From the NCBI RefSeq assembly GCF_014649755.1, contig NZ_BMTQ01000020.1, forward strand, positions 62,001 through 126,000: 64,000 nucleotides of DNA, read 5' to 3'. Shown here piece after piece: positions 8,503 through 18,172 of this stretch. Source of the DNA: Streptomyces litmocidini (GTDB lineage: Bacteria; Actinomycetota; Actinomycetes; Streptomycetales; Streptomycetaceae). Made by a program: the position numbers and the translations under genes. The notes beneath the pieces were generated by a model, which did not search any database, was not told the DNA's origin, and saw nothing but the letters and a program-made list of their open reading frames with translations. The first letter of the stretch is position 1. The number at the start of each line of letters is the position of its first letter.

Positions 8503-9797
8503 ACGACTGGCAGAGCTGGGCGGCGATCGCCGTCTTCACCGGTACGTACGCGCTGATCATCAGCGAGAAGGTCCACCGGGTCGCGGCCGCCCTGGGCGGC
8601 GCCGGCCTGATGCTCGCGATCGGGGCGACCGACGACAAGTCCGCCTTCTTCTCCGAGCACAGCGGCATCGACTGGAACGTCATCTTCCTGCTCATGGGCA
8701 TGATGATGATCGTCGGCGTCCTGAAGAAGACCGGCATGTTCGAGTACCTGGCCATCTGGTCCGTGAAGAAAGCCAGGGCCAAACCCTTCCGGGTGATGAC
8801 CATGCTGGTGGTCATCACCGCGGTCGCCTCGGCGCTCCTCGACAACGTCACCACCGTCCTGCTCGTCGCCCCGGTCACCCTGCTGGTGTGCGAACGGCTC
8901 GCGCTGCCGGTCGCGCCGTTCCTCATCGCGGAGGTGCTGGCCTCGAACATCGGCGGCACGGCCACCCTCGTCGGCGATCCACCGAACATCATCATCGCCA
9001 GCCGGGCCGGGCTGACCTTCAACGACTTCCTCGTCCACCTCGCGCCCCTGTCGGCCCTGCTGGTGCTGGTCCTCATCGCCCTGTGCCGCTTCCTGTTCCG
9101 GAAGTCCTTCACCTACGACGAGGACCGCGCCGCCGAGGTGATGGCCCTGGAGGAACGCGAGGCCATCCGCGACCCCCGCCTCCTGGTGCAGGGCCTGATC
9201 GTGCTCGCCCTGGTCGTCGCCGGTTTCGTACTGCACCCGGTCCTCCACTACGCCCCCAGCATCGTCGCCCTCCTCGGCGCGGGCCTGCTCGTCGCCCTGT
9301 CCAGCGCCGAGACCCGTGAAGTGCTCGACGAGGTCGAATGGCCCACGCTCGCCTTCTTCGCCGGCCTGTTCATCATGATCGGCGGCCTCATCGAGACCGG
9401 AGTCATCGGCGAGGTGTCCACCGCCCTCGCCGACGCCATCGGCGACAACGAGCTCGGCGGGTCCATGCTCATGCTCGGCGCGTCCGGGGTGCTCTCCGGC
9501 ATCGTCGACAACATCCCCTACGTCGCCACCATGGCCCCCATCACCAGCGACCTGGTCGAGGCGATGGGCGGCTCCGGCGACCACGTCATGTGGTGGGCCC
9601 TCGCCCTCGGTGCGGATCTCGGCGGCAACGCCACCGCCATCGGCGCCTCGGCCAACGTCGTCGTCCTCGGCATCGCCGAACGCAACCGCACGCCCATCTC
9701 CTTCTGGCAGTTCACCAAGTACGGACTCGTCGTGACCGCCGCCACCATGGCCGTCTCCGCCGCGTACGTATGGCTCCGCTACTTCGCACTCGCCTGA
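8499..9797 (+). CDS. ArsB/NhaD-type (SLC13-like) ion permease
   Basis: A 432-residue polytopic membrane protein from GTG 8499 after GGAGGATC, with about 11-12 hydrophobic segments. Hallmarks of the ArsB/NhaD ion-transporter superfamily are present: LLDNVTTVLLVAPVTLLVC, then NIGGTATLVGDPPNIIIASR (residues ~150-169) in the first half, and SGIVDNIPYVATMAPI with GADLGGNATAIGASANVV in the second, giving the internal two-fold repeat. Relatives are Na+/H+ antiporters and arsenite or dicarboxylate permeases; no arsenic genes are nearby. The neighbouring K+-type and antiporter genes favour monovalent cation/proton exchange. Sequence alone does not fix the substrate. Confidence 0.85.
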   Translation: MNDWQSWAAIAVFTGTYALIISEKVHRVAAALGGAGLMLAIGATDDKSAFFSEHSGIDWNVIFLLMGMMMIVGVLKKTGMFEYLAIWSVKKARAKPFRVMTMLVVITAVASALLDNVTTVLLVAPVTLLVCERLALPVAPFLIAEVLASNIGGTATLVGDPPNIIIASRAGLTFNDFLVHLAPLSALLVLVLIALCRFLFRKSFTYDEDRAAEVMALEEREAIRDPRLLVQGLIVLALVVAGFVLHPVLHYAPSIVALLGAGLLVALSSAETREVLDEVEWPTLAFFAGLFIMIGGLIETGVIGEVSTALADAIGDNELGGSMLMLGASGVLSGIVDNIPYVATMAPITSDLVEAMGGSGDHVMWWALALGADLGGNATAIGASANVVVLGIAERNRTPISFWQFTKYGLVVTAATMAVSAAYVWLRYFALA

Positions 9798-9912
9798 CCC
9801 ATGACAACGCCCGAGGCACGGTCCGTGTGTTTCCCGTCAAGGTCATCGCCTGACCGGCGGCCATGGACGATGCTGGACCCGGGGACCGACCCGCACCCAC
9901 AAGGAGCCGACC

Positions 9913-10395
9913 GTGCGCGCACGCGACCTGGCCGTCGAATACGAATCGGTGAGCGTCGACAGCGACGCCCTCGACGCGGCCAGGCTGATGGCCGAGCACC
10001 GACTCCCCGGGCTCCTGGTCCTGGGCGAGGACGGCGAACCCACAGCGATCCTGCCCGGTTCCCAGATGGTGAAGATGCTGGTGCCCGAGTACGTCATCGA
10101 GGACCCGACGCTCGCGGCCGTCGTCGACGAGCGGCACGCAGACCGCCTCTGCCAAGCCCTGGCCGGACGGCGCGTACGCGACTGCCTGCCCGCCCACGCG
10201 GCCCCACCACCCCTCGCGGACCCGGACGACACCGCCCTGGAAGTCGCGGCACTCATGGCGCGCGTCCGCAGTCCCCTCGTCGCCGTGGCCGAGAAGACCC
10301 ACCACGGCGCCCGTCTCATCGGCGTGATCACCGCCTCCCACCTGCTCCACGAGCTCCTCCGCGCCGCGGGCGAAGACGGAGCGGGCGGCGGCTGA
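9913..10395 (+). CDS. CBS-domain pair protein
   Basis: A 160-residue soluble protein from GTG 9913 preceded by AAGGAGCCGACC. Two CBS motifs are visible: residues ~1-60 (VRARDLAVEYESVSVDSDAL ... GLLVLGEDGEPTAIL) and ~95-155 (DDTALEVAALMARVRSPLVA ... LIGVITASHLLHELL). Paired CBS domains bind adenine nucleotides such as AMP, ATP or c-di-AMP and act as regulatory modules. It lies 115 bp after the permease in the same direction and may modulate it; that link is inference from position. Confidence 0.82.
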   Translation: MRARDLAVEYESVSVDSDALDAARLMAEHRLPGLLVLGEDGEPTAILPGSQMVKMLVPEYVIEDPTLAAVVDERHADRLCQALAGRRVRDCLPAHAAPPPLADPDDTALEVAALMARVRSPLVAVAEKTHHGARLIGVITASHLLHELLRAAGEDGAGGG

Positions 10396-10776
10396 GAGCC
10401 CCGCGCCCCGGAATCGGGGCATGCCTTGAAGTGCCCCCATGCCGCAAGGGCCGCTCCACGAGGGGGCCTCGTCGACAACGGCCGCCAGCGCCGTCATGGC
10501 ATCCGTCCGCTGATGGGCCGCTGCTTGCCGGCCTCCGCGGCCGCGCTTTCGGCGGGCAGGGCTGCCCTGAGCAGCGACCGAGGCCACGGGCGACTGCGGC
10601 TCGCTCTGAACCCCGCCAGCCTCCACGTCGGCCACGGCAGCCCGCTGGAACCCGACCAGGTCCGCCGCCGGGCCGATCGGGAACACCGACACCTGTCCGG
10701 GTGCGACGCGGCGGGGCGGCCCCCTCCGTGCGGAGAACAGCGTGCTCCGTACAGGGGTCACGCCCGGGGTCAGGCT

Positions 10777-11013
10777 CTACGGGCCGCGGGCGGTGATCGC
10801 CGCCGTGACGGTTCCGCGCAGCTGCTGGGCGTCCGCTCCGGCGCGGGAGCGCAGGTTCACGCCGTGGGCGAAGAGGGCCAGGACGTCGGCGGCCGAGTCC
10901 GGGGCGACGTCCTCGGCGAACCGTCGTTGCCGCCGGGCCGACAGGAGCGCGGCATGGAGGGCCGTGCGCAGGCGCTGGTGCTGGTGCTGGCGGTCGAGGA
11001 TGGTCCGTGCCGT
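10777..11013 (-). pseudogene. C-terminal remnant of a TetR-family regulator
   Basis: The frame ending at 10777 keeps the last helices of a TetR-type ligand domain: LRTALHAALLSARRQRRFAE followed by ADVLALFAHGVNLRSRAG, the usual place for the nGLrvlaR-like motif, and a final helix. No helix-turn-helix is present upstream; beyond 11013 the other strand encodes a peroxiredoxin fragment. The preceding gap (10396-10776) holds nothing I recognise. Confidence 0.5.
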
Positions 11014-11040
11014 CATGCGGCGCGCGGCGCGCGAGCCGGC

Positions 11041-11343
11041 CGACTCCGGCCAGGCGGACCGGGCCCTGACCGTCGGCGCGAAGGCGCCGTCCATCACCCT
11101 GCCCTCGGCCACCGGCCACACCGTCGACCTGGCCGGACCGCTCGCCGACGGCCCGGTGGTGCTGACCTTCTACCGTGGCGCCTGGTGCCCCCACTGCAAC
11201 ATCGCCCTGCGCTCCCTGCAGCAGCACCACGACGCCCCCACCACCCGGGGCGCCCGGCTGGTCGCCGTCTCGCCCCGGGTCCCCGACGAGTCCCTCGCGA
11301 CCAAGATCTCGATGGTCTCGGCCGAGACCACTTCATGGTTCAG
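11041..11343 (+). pseudogene. Truncated peroxiredoxin (AhpC/TSA type)
   Basis: The plus strand gives LTVGAKAPSITLPSATGHTV, then GPVVLTFYRGAWCPHCNIAL with the thioredoxin-fold Cys pair (CPHC), then ARLVAVSPRVPDESLATK. These are the beta strands and active-site loop of a peroxiredoxin-like AhpC/TSA protein. Sequence upstream lacks a plausible start. Downstream the homology stops after ~90 residues, before the second half of the fold, and runs into a TetR remnant on the other strand. The active site survives in a protein that cannot fold completely. Confidence 0.65.
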
Positions 11344-11678
11344 TGAGCGGCGCGCGGCGTGGGACCGTGCGCGAGGCGCTCGTCGAGCCAGGCGTGAAGG
11401 CGGTCGACCTCCCGCTGCACGAACTCGCCGTCGTGGAAGGCGTTGGACACGGTCGCCACGCCCTGGCTGAAGGCCAGGGCATGCGTGGCGAGGTTGTCGG
11501 CCTCGGTGGCGAAGCCGAGCGCCTCGAACTGCGTCCGGAGCCACGTCCGGAACAGGTCGAAGACGGCGACGGCCTGGGGCCGTGCGGGGTGCCCGAGTTT
11601 GGCGAGCTCGTTCGTGAGGGTTCCGACCGGGCAGCCGAAGTTCTGGATGTCCGGGACGAGTTGCGGTGGATGACGCAT
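11340..11678 (-). pseudogene. TetR-family regulator lacking its DNA-binding domain
   Basis: The 112 residues match the C-terminal domain of LmrA/YxaF-like TetR proteins: NFGCPVGTLTNELAKLG, then VFDLFRTWLRTQFEALGFA, LATHALAFSQGVATVSNAFH and REVDRLHAWLDERL. The family normally carries a ~60-residue helix-turn-helix before this, and none is found. ATG 11678 lacks a ribosome site. It is convergent with the peroxiredoxin remnant and divergent from the MarR gene. Confidence 0.6.
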
Positions 11679-11719
11679 TCCGATGGTTCGGCGCGCCGGC
11701 GGAACGTAGCATCGCGATC

Positions 11720-12211
11720 ATGGAATTACCCGCTGGATCCACCACCGACCAGGCGCCGGCGGACCCGGCCGCCACCGATGACGTGCTGGCCACTCAGCCG
11801 GTCGGCTACTGGTGCGGCCTGACCCAGACGGCCGTCACCCGGCGTCTGCGGGACGCCATGGCCAGGATCGACGTCACGCAGCCGCAGTACTGGGTGCTCA
11901 ACCGCGTAAAGGGCGGCCCTGCGGCGCCGAGCCGCGAGGAGGTCGTCGCGCAGCTGACGCACCTCGCCGACGGGCCGCACGAGATCGGCAGGGTCATCGA
12001 CCAGTTGCTCCACCGCGCATGGCTCCGGTTCGACGACGGGCAGCGCCTGCACCTCACGGATGCCGGGGAGGCCGCCAGGGTACGGCTCCGTGAGCTGGCG
12101 ACCGAGGTGCGCGCCGTGGTCCACCGGGGCATCAGCGACGAGGAGTACGTGGCCGCGCTCAAGGTGCTGCGCAGGATGGTGGCCAACGTCGAGGGCCGCG
12201 GGGGCCCCTGA
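11720..12211 (+). CDS. MarR-family transcriptional regulator
   Basis: A 163-residue protein from ATG 11720; an in-frame ATG at 11666 lies inside the TetR remnant and is less likely. The winged-helix region shows TQTAVTRRLRDAMARIDVTQ, PQYWVLNRVKGG, a helix-turn-helix around SREEVVAQLTHLADGPHEIG, and the wing FDDGQRLHLTDAGEAARVRL, typical of MarR. The C-terminal dimer helix ends ALKVLRRMVANVEG. The ribosome site is weak. The regulated gene is unknown; the neighbours are broken genes and a DM13 protein. Confidence 0.8.
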   Translation: MELPAGSTTDQAPADPAATDDVLATQPVGYWCGLTQTAVTRRLRDAMARIDVTQPQYWVLNRVKGGPAAPSREEVVAQLTHLADGPHEIGRVIDQLLHRAWLRFDDGQRLHLTDAGEAARVRLRELATEVRAVVHRGISDEEYVAALKVLRRMVANVEGRGGP

Positions 12212-12267
12212 CGGTCCGTCCTGATTCCGCTCGGGGGCGCCGGCGGCGCGCACCCGTCGTACCGGTG

Positions 12268-12861
12268 TCAGGTGCGGGTGAGCGCCGCGGCGCCGAAGGA
12301 GACGTCGAAGCGGTCGCACCAGATGCTGACGCTCGGGTACGTCGACCAGTCGAAGCCAGCGGGCAGCGGATAGTTCTGGTCGCCCTTGTTGCCCTTCAGC
12401 TTGGCAAGGTTGACGTACTTCCCGTCGTCGAAGACGTCCCAGCCGGCCTTGCCCTCCTTCACGGGTGCGTCGCTCAGCCAGACGCGCAGGTCCGGGCCGT
12501 TGCTCGTGTCCAGGCCCTCGATGCGGAGCGTGTGGGTGCCGTCGGCGAGTCGGACGATCTTCACCGCACCCGTGGTGGCGTGCTCGTGGCTGACGAAGGT
12601 GCCCCGTGCGACGGTGACCGGGCCGGACGGTGCGGGAGCGGCCGACGCGGAGGAGGGCTCATCCGTCGCCGGCTCGCGGGGAGTCGCGCTCGCGGAGGGC
12701 AGCGCCTCGTTCACCGTCTCGTCCACCCATAGGGCCCAGGGCTTGAACCACAGCAAACCGGCCACTGCCACCGCCAGACCCGCGACGACCACCGCGGCCC
12801 AGCGCTGCTTCCTCGTGACGCGCTCCACGAGGCCCCCTTTCACGTCTCCGTTCACCGTCAT
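12268..12861 (-). CDS. Membrane-anchored DM13-domain protein
   Basis: A 197-residue protein. A short cytosolic start with ERVTRKQRW is followed by one membrane helix (AAVVVAGLAVAVAGLLWF, ~25-43), a Ser/Pro/Ala-rich linker (~55-80) and a C-terminal DM13 domain (GTFVSHEHATTGAVKIVRLA, GLDTSNGPDLRVWLSD, KGNKGDQNYPLPAG, VSIWCDRFDVSFGAA). DM13 domains are extracellular and proposed to act in redox or electron transfer; the Cys in SIWC is the conserved one. Start ATG 12861 is used; GTG codons 10-12 residues later are alternatives. It is convergent with the MarR gene. Confidence 0.82.
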   Translation of the reverse strand: MTVNGDVKGGLVERVTRKQRWAAVVVAGLAVAVAGLLWFKPWALWVDETVNEALPSASATPREPATDEPSSASAAPAPSGPVTVARGTFVSHEHATTGAVKIVRLADGTHTLRIEGLDTSNGPDLRVWLSDAPVKEGKAGWDVFDDGKYVNLAKLKGNKGDQNYPLPAGFDWSTYPSVSIWCDRFDVSFGAAALTRT

Positions 12862-12950
12862 CCGCCATCCAACGTGGTCTGACCCCTTTGAGACAGTCCC
12901 GGCCCGATGACGAAAGGCTTACGTCATCGGGCCGGGACATGCCCGCCCGC

Positions 12951-13178
12951 TCAGAGCGCGCGCAGCTTGGCGGTGAAGACGTGGTGGGCGATCTTGTCGC
13001 CGAGGGTGAGACCGTCCTCGGCGTCCCAGGGGAAGGGAACGCCGAGCAGCGCCTCCACGTCGGCCTCGACGGGGCCCTGCACGTCCGCTTCAGCCTCGGC
13101 AAGCCGTGGCGCGATCTCGGTCACGCCGTGATTCGTGCCGTAAAGCTTCAGGTTCGACTCGCCCCTCCCGTTCACCAC
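12951..13178 (-). CDS. Unidentified 75-residue protein, possibly truncated
   Basis: From GTG 13178 the frame has a normal protein composition: NLKLYGTNHGVTEIAPRLAE, DVEALLGVPFPWDAEDGLTL, DKIAHHVFTAKLRAL. The same frame stays protein-like for ~15 codons upstream of the GTG before meeting TAA, which suggests the C-terminal end of a longer lost protein. I do not recognise the family. The adjacent transposase tail suggests an insertion could have removed the 5' part. Confidence 0.4.
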   Translation of the reverse strand: MVNGRGESNLKLYGTNHGVTEIAPRLAEAEADVQGPVEADVEALLGVPFPWDAEDGLTLGDKIAHHVFTAKLRAL

Positions 13179-13329
13179 CGTGTCCGGGAAAGAACGGCGG
13201 AGGCAGTCGGATCTATTTCCTTACGCTCCCCGAGCCTTGACGTGGGCAACGCGCGACGCCTCTGTGGGGGCTATTCGTCCGCACTGCCGAGGCAGTGTCA
13301 AGGACGGAGGCGCACCCTCGCCAACCCCA

Positions 13330-13508
13330 ACCACTCCAACCGCCCCAACCACACCGTGCAGACCCGGGCCCTGCACGCCTACCTGCGGTGGCGCAACGCC
13401 AACGCCCGCCACCGCGACGTCCTGGCCGCCGAACGACGTGAACGCGCCCGCGTCCGCAGCGAGAAAGGCATCCGCTGGGGCGGTCGGCCCCAGCCAGCGG
13501 CGGCCTGA
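13330..13508 (+). pseudogene. C-terminal tail of a transposase
   Basis: The frame ending at TGA 13506 gives VQTRALHAYLRWRNANARH then VLAAERRERARVRSEKGIRW, which I recognise as the C-terminal tail of a DDE transposase common in Streptomyces (IS630-like, recalled rather than aligned). No catalytic DDE region and no terminal inverted repeats are visible nearby. The preceding 150 bp carries short CCCAACCAC-like repeats. It is an insertion-sequence scar. Confidence 0.5.
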
Positions 13509-13525
13509 GCCGGCCGGAAGGTGAG

Positions 13526-13756
13526 TCACAGAGATCGTTTGGCAGCGTTTGCCCGATAGCGTTCCAGCACGCCGATGGACAGTGCCGATGCAGCCATCAG
13601 CCCGAACAGGATCGAACTCGAACCACCGCTGTGCTCTCGCTCCCAGATGCGGAAGCCGAACAGCAGGACAACGACTCCGAACAGCACGACCTGTATCCAC
13701 CTGATGGTCACGGCCCGCTGGCCGTGACCATCAGCGTTGCTGTCTCTTTTGCGCAC
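13526..13756 (-). CDS. Small membrane protein, unknown function
   Basis: A 76-residue protein from GTG 13756 with GAGGAG well placed upstream. Two membrane segments are clear: WIQVVLFGVVVLLFGFRIW (~20-38) and SSILFGLMAASALSIGVL (~46-64), flanked by basic ends (MRKRDSN..., RYRANAAKRSL), so both ends are probably cytosolic. No motif suggests a function. It is the only intact-looking gene between the transposase tail and the excisionase remnant. Confidence 0.6.
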   Translation of the reverse strand: MRKRDSNADGHGQRAVTIRWIQVVLFGVVVLLFGFRIWEREHSGGSSSILFGLMAASALSIGVLERYRANAAKRSL

Positions 13757-13938
13757 AGGGGCTCCTCTGCTCCTTCAGTGCGCCGACTGTACTGGTGTCG
13801 GGAGCCATCAGTACGACCCAACCCGGTGAACCTTCGCGGTCACAGCAATGGCCGCCGATCTCGTCTGCGGGAACCACTGCCGCCTTCCGCGGGCTCCCCG
13901 CTCCAGGCGTCGACCGCGGAAGCAACGAGGACTCAACC

Positions 13939-14154
13939 ATGCAGCCACACGTGCGGGACCGGCCAGTGGCTCACGACCGACGAGCTCGCGGGCACACTGA
14001 ACGCCGATCCCTCCCCCTCCGTCGTCGGCGCTCGGCCCGCCCTCCGCAGGGGCCGCCCTTCGTGCCCGTGTCTGATCGCGTCACCCCCTACAGCGCCTAC
14101 GACGTCGAGCACTGGTTGCGCGCACGTCGTGTCGTCCCGGGGCAGGCAGCCTGA
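13939..14154 (+). pseudogene. Broken excisionase-like HTH protein
   Basis: Start MQPHVRDR (ATG 13939), then in a second frame QWLTTDELAGTLNADPS, then back in the first frame ARPPQGPPFVPVSDRVTPYS and VEHWLRARRVVPGQAA, ending at TGA 14152. Joined, these form the MerR-like excisionase/HTH protein usually encoded just upstream of actinomycete tyrosine integrases. Two frameshifts are needed, one near 13966 (an extra C in GGCC) and one near 14015. Its stop lies 1 bp before the first in-frame GTG of the integrase, the usual tight arrangement. Confidence 0.65.
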
Positions 14155-14155
14155 C

Positions 14156-15230
14156 GTGGTGATGGCAGCACCTCCCGCCACCGCCGAGAGCGTTCCGATC
14201 GGCGTCCGCCTCACCGCCGATGTCGAGTACCGGCCCAACCGCCCCTCGCCCTACCGGGCTCGCGTGCGCTGGTGGGATCCCGAGACGGAGTCCCGCAAGT
14301 CCCTCGACCCCATCTCGCCGGGTGGCGACCGAGAGGCATACCGGCCCTCGGACACTTGCCGGTCCGGATGATCACCGACGGTGCCGTGGACCGCACCGTG
14401 GACCGGTGGATCACCGACGAGTGCAGCCGCTCGACCGTCAAGAGCACCATCGCCGTCCTGGTACGCGTCATGGAGCAGGCGGTCCGCGACGGCCTGGTCA
14501 AGGTCGACCCGGCCCGGGTCAGTGGCTGGCAGCGTCAGTGCCAGCAGGTCGAGGACGAGCTGAACGGTCCGCGCGCGCTCGCCCTTCCCGACCGGGAGGC
14601 TCTGCAGGCCCTCGCCGAGGCTCTGATCGCACGCTCGCACGGCCGGTACCGGGGCTGGGGCGACGCGGTCACCTTCGCCGCCTCTGCAGCAGCGCGCATC
14701 GGTGAGGTTTCCGGAGTCCGCGTCCGGGACATCGACACCGACGACTGGATCTGGACCGTCCGCCGGCAGACCACCCCCGCCCGCGGTGGGCTTGTCGACA
14801 AGGCCACCAAGGGCAAGCGCGCCCGCCAGGTGCCCCTCATCGGGGAAGTCCGGCCGATGGTCGCCCAGCGCCTGCTCGCGGCCGGTGACAGCCCGGACGC
14901 CCGCGTCTTCTTCGGTCCTCGCGGCGGACGCATCTCCACCGCCGTCCCGCGTGACGCCACGTACTGGGACGACGTCGTGACCCGGCTCGGCTTCGAGCAC
15001 CTTCGACGACACGACCTGCGCCATACCGGGCTGACGTGGTGCGCGGACGCCGGGGTCCCCCTTCACGTCCTGCGCAAGATCGCCGGGCACGGCTCACCGA
15101 CCACCACCCAGCGCTGCCCGTGCCCCGACGCCGGCCAGGTCACCGCGGCCGATGCGGCCCTCTCCGCGCACCTCATGGTGCTCCGTGCACCTCGTTCGCT
15201 GCCTGTCACGGCAGTTGTCGCGGTCCGACC
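14156..15230 (+). pseudogene. Decayed tyrosine recombinase (integrase) next to tRNA-Pro
   Basis: The N-terminal start is in one frame (MAAPPATAESVPIGVRLTAD ... PYRARVRWWDPETESRKSLD, 14162-14330). The rest is in another frame from about 14300 (LAGWRPRGIPALGHLPVRMI) through the SAM-like core-binding domain (STVKSTIAVLVRVMEQAVRDG) and the catalytic domain. The first catalytic Arg is kept (AARIGEVSGVRV), as are HDLRHTGLTW (H-x-x-R) and the GHGS His. The region that should hold the nucleophile, normally QRYLHPD, reads QRCPCPD: the tyrosine is gone. About 60 residues of the N-terminal arm region are also deleted at the frame junction. The protein cannot be an active recombinase. Orientation toward the tRNA 3' end fits a site-specific element that used tRNA-Pro as attB. 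Confidence 0.85.
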
Positions 15231-15286
15231 GGCGCCGACCCTCCTGGTCCCCGACTGCTCCCCGACTGGTCCCCGAAAACGGTCAA

Positions 15287-15318
15287 GGGGCCGTTTCAGA
15301 TTGCTCTGAAACGGCCCC
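15287..15318. terminator. Strong hairpin between integrase remnant and tRNA-Pro
   Basis: Two 14-base arms (GGGGCCGTTTCAGA and its exact complement) around a TTGC loop. It lies 21 bp past the tRNA 3' end and at the end of the integrase frame, so it could stop transcription from both sides. Confidence 0.8.
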
Positions 15319-15338
15319 TGACCTGCGACTCCTTCGAG

Positions 15339-15412
<74 letters not shown>

Positions 15413-15465
15413 TTGCGCGTCTCCGCGGGGCTTCTCCCGCGTCGCCGTGCAGGGAAAACATTACC

Positions 15466-18172
15466 TCACTCCGACGGGTGGGATGACACACGGGCTGTCA
15501 CGGCCTCCAGGGCGAGGGGGTCGACGCCGCAGGTGGCGGCCAGGGCGGTGGCTTCGGCGAGGGCTTCCGCGGAGCCGGTGGCGTGCGCGAGGTCGAGGCG
15601 GGCGCGGGCTTCCTCGTAGCGGGACGGCGACGCCGCGAGGTGCTCGACGGCCCGCTCCAGGAGGCGGCGGGACTCGGACGGATCGGCGAAGAGGGCCAGA
15701 CAGCGGAGGGCTTCGCCGAGGGCGGTGTGCGTGCCGAGCCGCTCCGCGCGGGCGTGGGCCTCGTGGGCGGTCCGGGCCGCGCGGTCCGGGTCGGTGGGCG
15801 CGAGGGCGCGGGCGAGGTCGAGCGGCCAGGGCGCCCAGACGATGTGGTGGCGGCCCCGGACGGTGAGGGCCTCGGCGGCACCTTCCAGGGTGGACACGGC
15901 CTCTTCGACGCGCCCTTCGGCGAGCAGCAGCCGACCGAGGACGCTGGGGCCGTCCGGCAGCACGATCGCGCCCGGCCAGGGCGGGCCGAAGGAGTACCGG
16001 TCGGCGACGGCGCGCGCCTCGGCGGTGCGGCCGCGGGCGATGAGGGTGTCGATGAGGAGGCAGGCGGTGTCCCAGTGGACGGGGAGGCCGTCGCCGACGC
16101 GGTCGGCCAGCCGGAGGCCCTCCTCCAAGTGGTGCTGCGCGCGGGGCAGGTTGCCCCGGCGCCGGTGGACCAGGCCCAGGAGGGTGTGGGCGAAGGCGAG
16201 GTGGGCGCCGCTCCAGCCGGAGATCTCGAAGGCCCGGACCGCCTCGGTGAAGAGGGACTCGGCCCGGTCGGGGCGGTCCGCGAAGGCGTAGGCGATGCCG
16301 GTGAGGGACGGGATCTCGAAGCCCCACTCCTGATCGGTCCAGCTGAGGCCCCGGGCGGGTGCGCCGTCGACGAGGGCGCGGTCGCAGAGCCGTACGACCT
16401 CGGCGGCGGGTTCCCCGCGCATCATCGCGTCGAAGCCCCGGATGGTGATGAGGGCCCGTTCGGAGTTGTCGGCTCCGGTGAAGCCCGCGGTGAGTTCGGC
16501 GAGGCGGCGGGAGCGGTCCGGGCCGTCCGCCTCGGCGGCCTGGAACCCCTCGTACATGAAGTGCGCGGCCTGGAGCCGTCGTCGGCCGGTGCCGGGCGGC
16601 GTCCGGGCGTGTTCGACGGCGGCGGTCCGCGCGGCCTCCTGGAGCTGGTTGTTGTGGGCGAGGGCCTGGGCGAGCCGGAAGGTCGCGTCGATGCGCAGGT
16701 CGTCGTCGAGGCCGGGCAGTTCGAGCGCGGAGCGCAGGTGGCCGACGGTGGCGGCGGGCGCGGTGAGCAGGGAGGAGCAGCCGAGTTCGTACAGGACCCT
16801 GGCGTACGTGTCGGGGCCGGGCGGTTCGATGAGGGCCCGCTCCAGACAGCGGCGGGCGGCGTCGGGGGCTCCGACGGCGAGGTGCTCGACGGCGGCGGCC
16901 CGCAGCTTGCTCACGACCTCCTGGTCGTCGTCGGGGTGCACTTCGAGGAGGTGGCGGGAGACGGCGGCCGGCCCGTGGCCCGCCCGGGAGAGCACCCAGG
17001 CCGCCTGCCCGTGCATGGCGGTCCGCCTTGCCGTGGGCACGGAGCCGTACACGGCGGTCGCGATGAGCGGATGCGTGAACTCCAGGGGAGGGACGGGCAC
17101 GGAGGAGTGCGGTGTACTCGGCGACCTGCTGCGCGGTCATGCCGGTGAGGGACACGAGGAGGTCGGGCGTGCTGTCCGTGCCGAGGACCGCCGTCGCCCA
17201 GGCGAGCTGGGTCGGACCGCTGCCGAGTTCCTCCAGGCGGGCGACGAGTCCGCCGCCGCGGGTCCCGGCGCCGAGGTCGCGGAGGAGGCCGGCGGAGCCG
17301 GCGACGGGTTCGAGCATCCGGTCGCGGGCCTTGGCGAGCAACTCGACCGTCTCGTACGGGTTGCCGGAGGTCACCGTCCACAGTTCGTGGCAGAACGGTT
17401 CGTCCGCGTGCTCGCCGAGGACGTCGCGGGCGAGCGCGGCGGTGGCCGTGGAGGTGAGGGCGTGCAGGCCCAGGGTGAGGACGGCGCGGCCCGCGAGCGC
17501 GGCGAGCGTCGCGGACGGGCCGGGGCCCTGCGGTTCGCGTACGAAGGGGCGGTGGGCGAGGACGACGAGGGCGGGCAGCCGGCCGTCGTACCGGGTCCGG
17601 GTGAAGGCGTCGAGCCACGCCAGGGATTCGGCGTCGGCCCAGTGGACGTCGTCCACGAGCAGCACCGGGGGCCGCTCCCGCAGCCGGTCCGCGAGGCGGT
17701 CCAGGAGCCGGGCGAGGCCGAGCAGCACGCCCTGCGGGTCGGCGGGCACGTCCGAGGACGGCGGGGCGATGCCCAGGGCCGGGGCGAGCAGGTCGAAGTG
17801 GTCGCCGAAGAGCTGTCGCACCTCGTCGGCGCCGAGGCCGTCCAGGGCGGGCTGGAGCAGCTGGCGGGTGAGGTGGAAGGGGACGGAGGTGAGGGTCTCG
17901 CCGCCCCGGGCGGTCAGGACGGTGCACCGGTCCCGGGCGGTGCGGTGTATCTCGGCGAGGAGCGCGGTCTTTCCTATGCCCGCGTCACCCCGGTAGACGA
18001 GGATGCCGCCGCGTCCGGGGCCGCCGGCCCTGGCTCCGGCGACGAGTTCGTCGACGGCGTGGGCGGCCGCGGCGAGCTCCGGGCCGCGTTCGAGCAGCCC
18101 GCCCCGCTCCGCGTCGGGGACGTCCGGCGCGAACGGCGTTGCGGGCGGCGACTGTTCGGGATCCGTCGGCAC
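15466..18172 (-). pseudogene. LAL-type ATP-binding regulator: frameshifted and lacking the LuxR HTH
   Basis: The N-terminal ~350 residues (GTG 18172 down to ~17110) carry an AAA-type ATPase of LAL regulators: Walker A YRGDAGIGKTALLAEIH, Walker B PVLLVDDVHWADAESLAWL, then STATAALARDVLGEHADEPF. The frame breaks at about 17100, after MTAQQVAEYTALLR. Coding resumes one frame over with LEFTHPLIATAVYGSVPTAR and continues through helical TPR-like repeats to TGA 15466. The total length is 1 modulo 3, so one net indel explains the break. LAL proteins normally end in a LuxR helix-turn-helix; this one stops at LALEAVTARVSSHPSE with none, 53 bp from tRNA-Pro. It may have been truncated by recombination at the tRNA or be a non-DNA-binding relative. 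If the frameshift is an assembly error it encodes ~900 residues. Confidence 0.65.

Noticed and set aside
15287..15318. Attachment-site repeat at the end of the integrase
   Set aside because: It is an inverted, not direct, repeat with a perfect stem and short loop, so a terminator explains it better.
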